Of a stretch of DNA of 64,000 nt, positions 29,069 to 37,399 are shown one piece after another; within the stretch, counting starts at the first letter, position 1, and each line of letters starts with the position of its first letter. The translations under genes were made by a program, and so were the position numbers. The stretch comes from UKL13-2 sp031414695. GTDB lineage: Bacteria; Pseudomonadota; Gammaproteobacteria; Burkholderiales; Usitatibacteraceae. The stretch spans positions 1 to 64,000 of the forward strand of contig JANNWG010000007.1 of assembly GCA_031414695.1 (NCBI GenBank), in the 5' to 3' direction. The notes beneath the pieces were generated by a model. That model saw only the letters and a program-made list of their open reading frames with translations, made no database searches and was not told the DNA's origin.

Positions 29069-30550
29069 TTACTGCTGTCGCCTATCCATGTAGCACGCGA
29101 TCCAAGCTATGGCTAGGATAACCATGAAGAGCATCGAGTTCGCGGCGATTTGCAAATTGAAATCCACACTAGAGTGAATCATGATGCCGATGATTGCCAT
29201 CATGGCCGCAAACGATAAGCCGCGCATCAGCGGATCACGCCGATTACGGTGTGCTGACAGCGCCATACTAAAACTCCACAGCACCATGCCGCCCACAAAG
29301 GCAAATCCGATTACGCCAAATTCAGCCGCAAATTGCGCGAAATCGTTATGTGCAAATTCAAAAAAACCAGGCGTGACGACTTCACTTCGATAGTTAGGAA
29401 ACACCGCATACCAAGCCCCTGGCCCGACGCCAAAGATCGGAAAATCTTTAATCATTCGAATCGTATCAGTAGAAGCGTCGAGTCTTGATTCAACGGACTC
29501 TTGTGTGCCTGTCACCACAACTTCAGTCACAGGCCGCATCACATTAGTCTGTTCGATACGCTGCGCTAATTGCTCCACGCCAAACCATGAGCCAACAATA
29601 AAAATATCAATAAAAATAAGACTTGTCAGTAACACCACCGTGCCGCGCGTGGCATGTCGCGAAAAAATAATGCCGATGACACCAGTTGCCAATAATGAAG
29701 CGAAAAATGCGGTATTGCCCATGCGCGATCGTGTGCTGACAAGTGCAATCACCATCACGCACAACACCAAGCGCAAGCGCATTTTTGGGCTGAATATCCA
29801 AGTTAAAAAGTGTCGTAAAAACTGCCGCCACGTCTCGGCTCGTTTGTCGCGCAAATCGGCGATGAGTAAACCAATCCCCAACGCTAAAGTCATCACCAAA
29901 TAGCCCGCGAAATGATTGCGATTAAAGTATGTGGCGCTCGCCTGCGGGGCGTGATTCATCATCGAGCCAAACCAATTAATCTTCGCGCCTGTCAGATGCA
30001 TCATGATGCCGTACACAGACATTAGGAGCGCAAACATCACCAGCAAAAACACAAACTGCTTGGCGCGGTCACGTGTATTGACCACCAGCAGCGTGACCGC
30101 AAACGCGCACACAAACGCCAACGACCGCAGCCAGCTCGTTTGCGCGGCATGCGGCTCAAGCGCCAGTGTGCGCCAGCCCGCATCAAAGCCGAGCGTTTCA
30201 CGGTGTATTGCCGCCGTGGCTGGCGATATCAGTGCTAACCACTCTATCGGCATTGGCACTAAATACAGCGCTAGATATACGAGCCAAGCGACCATGAAAA
30301 ATAGAAAATATTTTGCATGGGAAAATGTCTCACTGACCGATACCCGACCACGCGAATAGGCGATGCACCAAATGCTTAATATCAGAAACGTACCGACTTC
30401 GAGCAGCGCCCACGCCCATGGCTCAACGCTACCTAGCGGAATGGGCACCCAGCAGAGCAGAACAAGCCAACTCCAAAAGAGCATGCGCTCAATGTCAAAT
30501 GGCTTCTCAACAAATTGGCGACGGGATGGCTTAGAACGCGTGAGTGGCAT
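29069..30550 (-). CDS. O-antigen ligase/polymerase-type membrane protein (Wzy_C family)
   Basis: About 493 aa from the ATG at 30550 (MPLTRSKPSRRQF); an ATG at 30559 is equally possible. A longer frame from a GTG at 30703 runs into a dispersed repeat and is not credible. There are about 12 hydrophobic segments. The family signature is in the large periplasmic loop and after: FNRNHFAGYL (about residue 225) and FPIFGVGPGAWYAVFPNY with FEFAHNDFAQFAAEFG (about 390-430). WaaL-type enzymes join undecaprenyl-linked glycans to an acceptor, and related proteins polymerise EPS or glycosylate proteins. With a separate Wzy at 51006, a ligase or second polymerase role is likely. Confidence 0.82.
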   Translation of the reverse strand: MPLTRSKPSRRQFVEKPFDIERMLFWSWLVLLCWVPIPLGSVEPWAWALLEVGTFLILSIWCIAYSRGRVSVSETFSHAKYFLFFMVAWLVYLALYLVPMPIEWLALISPATAAIHRETLGFDAGWRTLALEPHAAQTSWLRSLAFVCAFAVTLLVVNTRDRAKQFVFLLVMFALLMSVYGIMMHLTGAKINWFGSMMNHAPQASATYFNRNHFAGYLVMTLALGIGLLIADLRDKRAETWRQFLRHFLTWIFSPKMRLRLVLCVMVIALVSTRSRMGNTAFFASLLATGVIGIIFSRHATRGTVVLLTSLIFIDIFIVGSWFGVEQLAQRIEQTNVMRPVTEVVVTGTQESVESRLDASTDTIRMIKDFPIFGVGPGAWYAVFPNYRSEVVTPGFFEFAHNDFAQFAAEFGVIGFAFVGGMVLWSFSMALSAHRNRRDPLMRGLSFAAMMAIIGIMIHSSVDFNLQIAANSMLFMVILAIAWIACYMDRRQQ

Positions 30551-30690
30551 GGATATCATTGAGTAAGACTGAAAATGTGGTGTGTAGTATAAAGGCACTT
30601 CATCACGGCTTCCTTCTAGGTGCATCTTAACGCAAGCCTTTTTGCTAGATAAGTGCTTGCGGTAGGCTATAGAAATGTATGTCAGTAGTA

Positions 30691-30745
30691 AGCCCTTCGA
30701 CACCTTATGGCAAACGATACTTGCGGACTAACCCGAACGGTTTTT
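30691..30745. repeat. Partial copy of the dispersed inverted-repeat element
   Basis: AGCCCTTCGACACCTTATGG and CCGAACGG recall the ends of the elements at 8975-9047 and 22547-22634, with a shortened centre. It overlaps the spurious 5' extension of the ligase-type frame. Confidence 0.5.
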
Positions 30746-30946
30746 GATCATCACCTGCGCAGTCGTGACTTCGTGCGTAAAGGTTTATTGGCTGTACAAC
30801 ACGATAAGACAATAACTTCAAAGTCTAATAAGCGTGGTGCGTTTGCGGCAATATTGCCTGAAACGGCAAGCGGGATAGGGGTTTTATAGTTTCACTTTTT
30901 TTGCTAACGTATTTTCGCTAACAACCGAATTTACAACGCCGCCAGT

Positions 30947-30975
30947 AAAAACGGGCATCCGAAGATGCCCGTTTT
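30947..30975. terminator. Bidirectional hairpin terminator after the FecR-domain gene
   Basis: CGGGCATC-CGAA-GATGCCCG, flanked by AAAAA and TTTT, about 80 nt beyond the FecR-domain stop on the minus strand. It would end the export operon before the ligase-type gene, which then needs its own promoter. Confidence 0.85.
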
Positions 30976-31054
30976 GTCGTTCTTAGTGCTGAAGTTAGTT
31001 AGTGTTCTGCTATCTATGGACTACTAAAACCGTTAGGTATTAGTAATATAGAAA

Positions 31055-32059
31055 TTAACCTGTGCAGCCAGTTGGTACGCGAATCGGTGAGACCGATGTG
31101 CAGGGAACGCTACCGCCACCACCACCACCACCACCACCTGCACCGCCAGATCCCGCTCCTGTTCCTGTTCCTGTGCCTTGTGCACCCTGTGTGCCTTGTG
31201 TGCCTTGTGTGCCCTGACCTTGTGTTCCCTGACCTTGTTGTCCTGCTGCCGCTGCAGCCGCTGCAGTTGCATTGTTTACAGCTGCTGCAATTGAAGGTGC
31301 GTTAGTGACAGTTGCAAGCGCGTTGCTTACTGCCGCTGCCGCTGCTGCCGCTGCTGCCGCTGCATCTTTTTGCGCTTGCGTTGCCGTTGGTGAAGCAGCA
31401 GTAGCATTAGCAGTTGCTTGAGCAGCCGCCGCCGCCTGTGCTACAGCCATTGTTACTTGAGCTGCAGTTACAGCCGTAGCAGTTGTAGCACCTTGTGGGG
31501 AAAATGTGCCTTGTCCTGCAGGTATAGAGATAGATTGTCCATTAGGAAGCGTGAATGAAACAGCGCCATTTGCAACTGTTACGGCCACATTACCGTTGGC
31601 GGTCGAAATATTTACATCGGTACCGCGGATGCCAATAGTGGCATTACCTGCTCGATAACTTACTGACTGCGGACGCGCTTTACCGATAAGCCCAGTGACT
31701 GCACGCATGCCGCCTTCAGCTAAGCTCAACAGCACATTACTCTTGGCTGGTTCAGCGCGGTTATAGGAATATGCGGAAATCGCCATTTTTGAATTGGCAG
31801 AAAGCGCAGTAATTTGACCATCTTCAAAGCGCAACACGATACTTGAGGCGGCACCAGTGGCAACGGTATCCCCCTGATTAAGGGAGTCGCCCTTGCGTAG
31901 CGTACGTGCAGCAGCACTAGGCGTGCCCGCCGCTGTGCCTGCTATAGCGGTGGCGGTGCCGGTTAATTCAAATACGGTGGCGACCTGCGCGAATGCGCTA
32001 CTTGCCATAATGAGACTAAATGCAGCAAAAAACTTAATAAAACTATTAACGATCTTCAT
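31055..32059 (-). CDS. Exported FecR-domain protein with low-complexity tail
   Basis: 334 aa. Signal peptide MKIVNSFIKFFAAFSLIMAS...AFAQ. A FecR-type domain covers about residues 50-170 (LRKGDSLNQGDTVATG, GNATIGIRGTDVNI). An Ala-rich region (about 200-270) follows, then a tail of GQGTQG-type repeats, a run of nine Gly and a closing pair of Cys (PCTSVSPIRVPTGC). Stand-alone exported FecR proteins differ from the membrane anti-sigma FecR and often sit in polysaccharide or adhesin loci; here it closes the export operon. The tail could act as a flexible wall or matrix linker; this is inference. Confidence 0.8.
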   Translation of the reverse strand: MKIVNSFIKFFAAFSLIMASSAFAQVATVFELTGTATAIAGTAAGTPSAAARTLRKGDSLNQGDTVATGAASSIVLRFEDGQITALSANSKMAISAYSYNRAEPAKSNVLLSLAEGGMRAVTGLIGKARPQSVSYRAGNATIGIRGTDVNISTANGNVAVTVANGAVSFTLPNGQSISIPAGQGTFSPQGATTATAVTAAQVTMAVAQAAAAAQATANATAASPTATQAQKDAAAAAAAAAAAVSNALATVTNAPSIAAAVNNATAAAAAAAGQQGQGTQGQGTQGTQGTQGAQGTGTGTGAGSGGAGGGGGGGGGSVPCTSVSPIRVPTGCTG

Positions 32060-32117
32060 AAAAAAAGCCCTTTCAAAAATGAGTGCTGCAAAGAATAAAA
32101 TTTTAAATATTGATATT

Positions 32118-32828
32118 TCAAACTAGCGTTGGTTTAACTTCAGCCTTGCGAAGATTTTCACATAGGGCTTGCTTAACTAATCTTGGTTCTTTACACACTA
32201 GAGCTAAGTTACCACGTTTAACGGCGAGTGTCATCACATCATCAGGGGTATGTAGTGACAAATTGTGTGTGGCCGCCGCTATGTTACTTACTGTAGCTGG
32301 TGCAAGTGATGCGAAATTGGCAAAGCCAATATCTAGAACAGTAATGAGCACATTACGCTCGTGCTGCCCGTACCGATATGCGTTGTTTAGCGCACGCTCA
32401 ACAAACGGCAAACCTTCTGGCAACAGACCTTGTGCGTGGACGGTATCCGAAGTGGCAGCTAAACTCGCCCATGCATAGCCTGAGCTAGGCTGATTAACAA
32501 CAAATTGACTGGCTGCTGACATCGCGAGCGTACTTTTTGTAATCTCAGCGCCTGATGCTTGCCTCTGAGGCACTAAGGCTAACCGCACTAATGCACTTTG
32601 ATGATAGCCGTTGTTCGGTGCTAGTTTCGTGGCTTGTAATAGTTTTGACTCTAGCGCGGCGACACTCTCACTTGAAGGCGTGACACCAGTATTGAATCGT
32701 TCAGTATTTAATTGGTTAAGCTGACCATTGACGTGCTCAACCGTTTCATCGGCGACGGCATGGGCAATAGTCCAAGCTGATGCTAAAGAGAGCACAAGCA
32801 ATACTAACAGAGATGCTGTTTTTCTCAC
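32118..32828 (-). CDS. Exported helical protein of the polysaccharide export operon
   Basis: A 236-aa protein with a GTG start overlapping the Wzc stop (GTGA) and an N-terminal signal or anchor (MRKTASLLVLLVLSLASAWT). The rest is predominantly helical by composition, with a TPR-like flavour (LLQATKLAPNNGYHQSALVRLAL, then AWASLAATSD). I do not recognise the family. Tight coupling to wzc suggests a periplasmic part of the export or assembly machine. Confidence 0.7.
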   Translation of the reverse strand: MRKTASLLVLLVLSLASAWTIAHAVADETVEHVNGQLNQLNTERFNTGVTPSSESVAALESKLLQATKLAPNNGYHQSALVRLALVPQRQASGAEITKSTLAMSAASQFVVNQPSSGYAWASLAATSDTVHAQGLLPEGLPFVERALNNAYRYGQHERNVLITVLDIGFANFASLAPATVSNIAAATHNLSLHTPDDVMTLAVKRGNLALVCKEPRLVKQALCENLRKAEVKPTLV

Positions 32829-35125
32829 GCCTTGGCCTTCTTGTCGTCAGGCCCATGTCCGTAGGCGTGATAACCCTTATAACCTCGATAGCCTTTATAG
32901 CCACGATAACGTCCATAACCTGAATATTCGCCGTAATATTTCTCAGCCTTTTCCAAATCAAGCTGGTTAAGTACTACGCCCAGTATTGGCGCATCAGCCA
33001 TTGCAAGGCGACGCAAACCACTACGCGCTAGTGGATATGGTGTGGCATCTGCCTTCACAACATAAAGCACTGTATCGGCTAATTGAGAAAGCACTAACGC
33101 ATCACTGACAAGCTGTACAGGCGGTGAATCGATGAGAATAATATCAAAAGCGTCTTTGAGCTTTTCAATAACATCTTGAAACTTAACTGACGATAGCATT
33201 TCAAGCGGATTCGGCGGTACAAAACCAGCCGTTAAGATATGAAAGCCGCCCTGCTCATGCTTCACGATACACTCTGACACGGTTGCGACACCAGAAACTA
33301 AGTGCGATAGACCTTTACTGTCTTTATCCAAACCAATAACGCGACTTACCTTTGGCCGACGCAAATCAGCGTCAACCAATAGAACACGTTTAACCTGCGC
33401 TAGAGCACAAGATAAATTAAATGAGACAGTTGTTTTGCCCTCTTCCGGTACTGAAGATGTGATCACAATGACCTTCTTCGCTGTGTCCAACGCGCTCATC
33501 AAAATACTGGTGCGGATCGTGCGAATAGACTCTGAAAATAATGACTGGGAATCTAGTAAAAAAGCCATTTCAGTTTTAAGCGATTTTTTACCACCTGTAT
33601 CTTCCATTTTTTGCAGGTAGCCAAGCATGGGTACACCAAGGCGCGCCTCAACTTCGCCTGCGGTATTGATGGTGTTGTTAATACGGTCAAGCAACAGAGA
33701 CAACATCATGCCAATAATGAGTGCAACCGCCGCGGCAATGGATACAATTTGCGATTTTTTAGGGGCAAATGCACCGCTGGCAACCACGGCTGGGTCAACG
33801 ACACGTGCAACCGTAGATTGCAAATCGGCCGAAATATTTGTTTCCTTAAAACGATTTAAAAACATATCGTAGAGTTGACGATTCGCTTGCGCTTCACGCT
33901 CCAATACACCGAGCTGAAACTCTTTGCGATTAATGCCTTGGATTTCTGCCTTGCTTTGTCCCAATGCGCCTGCAATTGCTTGTTCATTTGAGCGAGCAAC
34001 TTCGTACTCTTTAGCTACACCTAAGGCCACAGTTTCAATTTGACGCTTTGTATTTTCACGCGCAGAGTTCAACTCAGAACTTGCCTGCAACATGCGTGGA
34101 TGCTCAGGCCCATATCGTTTAGACGCATCGGCCAATTTTTTCTCAGCTTCGGCTTCGACTTCCTTAGTTTTTTGTACGGTTGGGTGGCGTAACACGGCAG
34201 GAATAGAATCTAATCCACCGGCTTTACCTTGGCGAGCGGCTTGCACCTGGTTGTAGAGACTTTCTGCCTCAGCACGCTTTGAGCGAGCCGATACTAGCCC
34301 AGAGGACGCCTCCTCCAACGCTTTGGCTGCACCCGATAACGCCACACCCTTAGCATCAACAATCCGTTCGCGTTCGCGGTAGTCTTGAAGCGAGCGCTCA
34401 GATCCTTCTAACTTAGTACGCAACTCACCCATTTGCGAAGTCAACCATGCGCTAGCTTTTTGCGTCATTTTGACTTTGGCTTCTAGGTCATTTTCGATAT
34501 AAATATCTGCCAAAGCATTGGGCACTCTTGCAGACAACTCTTTATCAGGCGAGATAAAACTAATTTGAACCAGTTGGCTATTGCGAACGGGCTGGACTTG
34601 CAAATCGCTCGTAAAGCTACCAATTACGCTCCTTAATACTTTCTCGTCCGATGGCGGCTCATTTGATTTGAACCAATTCATCGGTAACCAAGCTTTAACG
34701 CCATCCTGTTTATTTTGACGAGGATCGTAATCAGGATGCTCAGTTAATTTTAGCCGCTCAACGACTTTTCGAGCGAGTTCACGTGACTTAATAATCTCGA
34801 CTTGTGTTTGATAATATTCACGGTTACCGCCCATTGAGTTGTACACCTCCTCAATAGACACAACTTTTGCTTTAGATTGCTCGATCATTATTGTGGTGGT
34901 TGATCGAAACTGTGGCCGGAGCGAGAATACGACGAGCGTCGTAATTAGCGCAACTAACACAACTAAACCTAAAATGCTCCATTTGCGCTTTGATATTGAG
35001 CGCCAATATTCAACGAGATCTAGCGTCTCGCCTTCAGCTGAGGCTTGCATTTGGATTGCCCCAAGCGACCCCATTACATTAGGTGCAGACAACGGGAGCC
35101 TATCTGGAAAAGTACGATCGTTCAT
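32825..35125 (-). CDS. Wzc-type chain-length determinant and tyrosine autokinase
   Basis: 766 aa. Wzz domain with two transmembrane segments (about 55-75 and 445-465), a long periplasmic coiled-coil between them (about 180-400, rich in Glu/Lys/Ala), and a C-terminal BY-kinase: Walker A SSVPEEGKTTVSFN, Walker A' LLVDADLRRP, Walker B ILIDSPPV. The last 40 residues carry about ten Tyr (EKYYGEYSGYGRY, then RGYKGYHAYGHG), the autophosphorylation cluster. It sets chain length and drives export with Wza. No matching Wzb phosphatase gene is in the window. Confidence 0.92.
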   Translation of the reverse strand: MNDRTFPDRLPLSAPNVMGSLGAIQMQASAEGETLDLVEYWRSISKRKWSILGLVVLVALITTLVVFSLRPQFRSTTTIMIEQSKAKVVSIEEVYNSMGGNREYYQTQVEIIKSRELARKVVERLKLTEHPDYDPRQNKQDGVKAWLPMNWFKSNEPPSDEKVLRSVIGSFTSDLQVQPVRNSQLVQISFISPDKELSARVPNALADIYIENDLEAKVKMTQKASAWLTSQMGELRTKLEGSERSLQDYRERERIVDAKGVALSGAAKALEEASSGLVSARSKRAEAESLYNQVQAARQGKAGGLDSIPAVLRHPTVQKTKEVEAEAEKKLADASKRYGPEHPRMLQASSELNSARENTKRQIETVALGVAKEYEVARSNEQAIAGALGQSKAEIQGINRKEFQLGVLEREAQANRQLYDMFLNRFKETNISADLQSTVARVVDPAVVASGAFAPKKSQIVSIAAAVALIIGMMLSLLLDRINNTINTAGEVEARLGVPMLGYLQKMEDTGGKKSLKTEMAFLLDSQSLFSESIRTIRTSILMSALDTAKKVIVITSSVPEEGKTTVSFNLSCALAQVKRVLLVDADLRRPKVSRVIGLDKDSKGLSHLVSGVATVSECIVKHEQGGFHILTAGFVPPNPLEMLSSVKFQDVIEKLKDAFDIILIDSPPVQLVSDALVLSQLADTVLYVVKADATPYPLARSGLRRLAMADAPILGVVLNQLDLEKAEKYYGEYSGYGRYRGYKGYRGYKGYHAYGHGPDDKKAKA

Positions 35126-35137
35126 GAATAAATTTTC

Positions 35138-35743
35138 TTAAAAAAAGCTTTCTTCGACGGTGATGATGTCACCCGGCTTCACAGGCGCATCCAAGGCAAT
35201 ACGCTTAGCGTTACCTTTCAGATCATCCTCGTGAATCACATTGATCCGCTCCTTAGAGGCGCGCTCTTTAAAACCGCCAGCAATAGAAATTGCCTTACGT
35301 ACAGTTAAACCTGGCGTAAACGGATAACCGCCTGGCTTATCAACCTGGCCATTCACGAAAAAATTACGATATTCAAGCATGGTTACTGTGACTTGCGGGT
35401 TCAGTAGATATCGCCCCTTAAGCCCTTTGGTGATGAAATCCTCCAGCTCACCAACAGTCATGCCACGAACCCGGATTTCGCCAAGATATGGAAATGACAA
35501 AGTGCCCGCATCCGACAAACGCACTTTTTCTCGCTTGAGGTCTTCCTCACCAACCACTTGTACGCTAATAACATCTCCAACACCAAGCTTATAGCTCGAA
35601 AGAGAGGAGGTACTGACAGCTTGGCTGGTTAGCGTTACTTGTGCGTTACTAACCAAAGCCATCCCAGAAAACAAAACTGCCACGGCTACCGATAGCAACA
35701 ACTGAGCTGGTGAAATTTTGCTACCAAACACAAAGATACTCAC
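35138..35743 (-). CDS. Polysaccharide export protein, short Wza type
   Basis: 201 aa from a GTG start (GGGTAAG upstream). A signal peptide (about 1-34, no lipobox Cys) is followed by a Poly_export domain (YKLGVGDVISVQVVGEEDL, PYLGEIRVRGMTVGELEDFI) and one SLBB domain (FFVNGQVDKPGGYPFTPGLT). E. coli Wza has about 380 aa with extra domains and the outer-membrane helix; this form lacks them and cannot form the outer-membrane pore on its own. The EpsL-like barrel gene just upstream is a natural partner. Confidence 0.9.
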   Translation of the reverse strand: MSIFVFGSKISPAQLLLSVAVAVLFSGMALVSNAQVTLTSQAVSTSSLSSYKLGVGDVISVQVVGEEDLKREKVRLSDAGTLSFPYLGEIRVRGMTVGELEDFITKGLKGRYLLNPQVTVTMLEYRNFFVNGQVDKPGGYPFTPGLTVRKAISIAGGFKERASKERINVIHEDDLKGNAKRIALDAPVKPGDIITVEESFF

Positions 35744-35844
35744 GTCTTACCCCAATACAAATAAAGAATATCTAAAAACAGAAAAAGCTTTAACCCGTTG
35801 ACGCGGTCAAAGCCAAGTCCAAGTTAGAAATTATCAGCGGCGCG

Positions 35845-37110
35845 TTATAGCGTTGCGCCAAATGACAACATGTAAAGGTTTCTCTTGTAGTTAAGTCCAT
35901 TTACGTTGGAGTCACGAGAAGTATTTGTGACCTCACCGCCAATATCTAGCCAACGCAACAATTTATAGTTAACTTTCAAACCTAGCGAATTTGTTCTATC
36001 AGCACGAACGTTATTCACAAAGTCATCGTCCGCGCGGGTAAACGAAGCAACGCTGGTGAAACGAGAATTCCAGCCATGCTGCCATGACAAACCAAACTTT
36101 TTCGCTAGCGTGAAGTCGCCTAAGCCGGTAGATTCTGAAAACGATTTGCTGGTGAAAAAATCAACCTTTGAGTAGCTAAGCGGCTTCCAAGAAACGTTGG
36201 CTTCCCAACCTGTACCCGAAAAGTCTTTACGTGTGCTAACCGCGAAATCTTTACGGATTTGACCTAGCTTCACGGTGCCGCTAGTGGCAGCAGTAGCGTC
36301 CCAAGTGACACCAACTAAATAGCGACGCTCTTTGCTATCTTGCTGCGATGACGCTAACTTATAGTCAATACGATCTTCACGCGCTTCAACCAAAAACGAC
36401 GTCTTTGGCGCTACACGCATAAAGAAACGACCAGCAAAATTATCGGTATTACGGTCACTACCGATGGTATTGGCGCGATTGTTTTGATAGCGCTTATCTA
36501 CATTACCAAGCTCTACCTCGAAACGCCCTATGGCGTCATTTGCGCCATAGGCGAAAAGCGCTGAAGGACCAGTTGAACGATATTCATCAGGGACCACAGA
36601 AAGTCCACGATCATTAGAGCCGCGCGGATCATGCCCCTTGGTGTAATCAAGCGCAAGTTTTAAACCCATGCTAGAGCTAAACACGAACTCGCCGGTACCA
36701 AGTAGCTGATAATCCGTATAGTTATCACTGTTGCTCTGTGCGTACTTGCCTACTTTAGAATCAACGAGGAGCCCAAATTTTGAACTTTGGCTGGCGACCT
36801 CAAGCTTTAAACTGGGGTTATAGACAGCTATCGTTGAAGAACGCTTGTTTGCGTTAGTCAAGAAGAGATTACTGTCTCTACCTAATGAGAAGTTTAGGTA
36901 TGGAAAAAGAGAAACTCCTTCTGCTAAAGCTATGCCACGAGGGCCATCTTTGTCTTCATCCTTGCTACCATCTGGGATTTTATATGCAGGCTGCACAGCA
37001 CCTGTTTGGGCGTTTGCCGCAAAACTCAGTGCTGATAGAGTTAGCGCCGACAAAACAAGTGATGACAATTTATGACGCTTTACATTTTGAAAATTAATTA
37101 AATACTTCAT
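35845..37110 (-). CDS. EpsL-like outer-membrane beta-barrel of the EPS operon
   Basis: 421 aa from ATG 37110 (GGGG six bases upstream; a GTG two codons earlier is also possible). Signal peptide ends SFAANAQ. The mature chain shows alternating amphipathic strands with many aromatic ends and closes LYMLSFGATL, an outer-membrane barrel signature. It resembles the EpsL/BBP2 group found in betaproteobacterial EPS loci. As first gene of the operon EpsL-Wza-Wzc it probably forms or completes the outer-membrane exit for the polymer. Confidence 0.82.
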   Translation of the reverse strand: MKYLINFQNVKRHKLSSLVLSALTLSALSFAANAQTGAVQPAYKIPDGSKDEDKDGPRGIALAEGVSLFPYLNFSLGRDSNLFLTNANKRSSTIAVYNPSLKLEVASQSSKFGLLVDSKVGKYAQSNSDNYTDYQLLGTGEFVFSSSMGLKLALDYTKGHDPRGSNDRGLSVVPDEYRSTGPSALFAYGANDAIGRFEVELGNVDKRYQNNRANTIGSDRNTDNFAGRFFMRVAPKTSFLVEAREDRIDYKLASSQQDSKERRYLVGVTWDATAATSGTVKLGQIRKDFAVSTRKDFSGTGWEANVSWKPLSYSKVDFFTSKSFSESTGLGDFTLAKKFGLSWQHGWNSRFTSVASFTRADDDFVNNVRADRTNSLGLKVNYKLLRWLDIGGEVTNTSRDSNVNGLNYKRNLYMLSFGATL

Positions 37111-37263
37111 GCGCACCCCGCTATTAAGAATAGTGTTTAACTATATGAAAAATAAGCTCTTTTGTAAATCAAGCTTTTAATTGATCCAATTCAGTATAAG
37201 ACAATTATGTATTACAAACGCCATAGAATCAATTCAAAATTTGGCTAAAAGTAAAAAACCCAT

Positions 37264-37289
37264 CCCGCAATCGCGGGAAAATTTATAAC
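37264..37289. terminator. GC hairpin in the divergent intergenic region
   Basis: CCCGC-AATC-GCGGG, followed on the minus strand by ATGGGTTTTTT. It lies between the starts of the EpsL-like gene and manC. It would stop antisense transcription entering from manC and insulate the two arms. No strong promoter boxes are evident around it. Confidence 0.4.
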
Positions 37290-37399
37290 TATATGAGTCT
37301 ACCTTTACAAAAATAAGTCTGAGGTGGCTGTTTAGACAAAACAGTCGATAAAATTAGGTTAGTGATTTGTTCCTAATTTTTCCTAGCGATAACCAATTA

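Larger units (their letters stand above)
30551..31054. other. Intergenic region between the FecR gene and the ligase-type gene
   Basis: About 500 bases holding a partial dispersed repeat (30691-30745) and a hairpin terminator (30947-30975). A 60-codon plus-strand frame at 30707-30889 starts inside the repeat and is not supported. Confidence 0.65.

Noticed and set aside
30551..30703. 51-residue N-terminal extension of the ligase-type protein
   Set aside because: It begins with GTG inside a dispersed repeat and lacks hydrophobic or conserved sequence; a start at 30550 or 30559 fits the family.
30707..30889. 60-codon plus-strand frame
   Set aside because: Starts within a dispersed repeat, has no ribosome site and no recognisable protein.
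31072..31305. His/Leu-rich plus-strand frame
   Set aside because: Antisense of the Gly/Ala-rich tail of the FecR-domain gene; composition is explained by that repeat.
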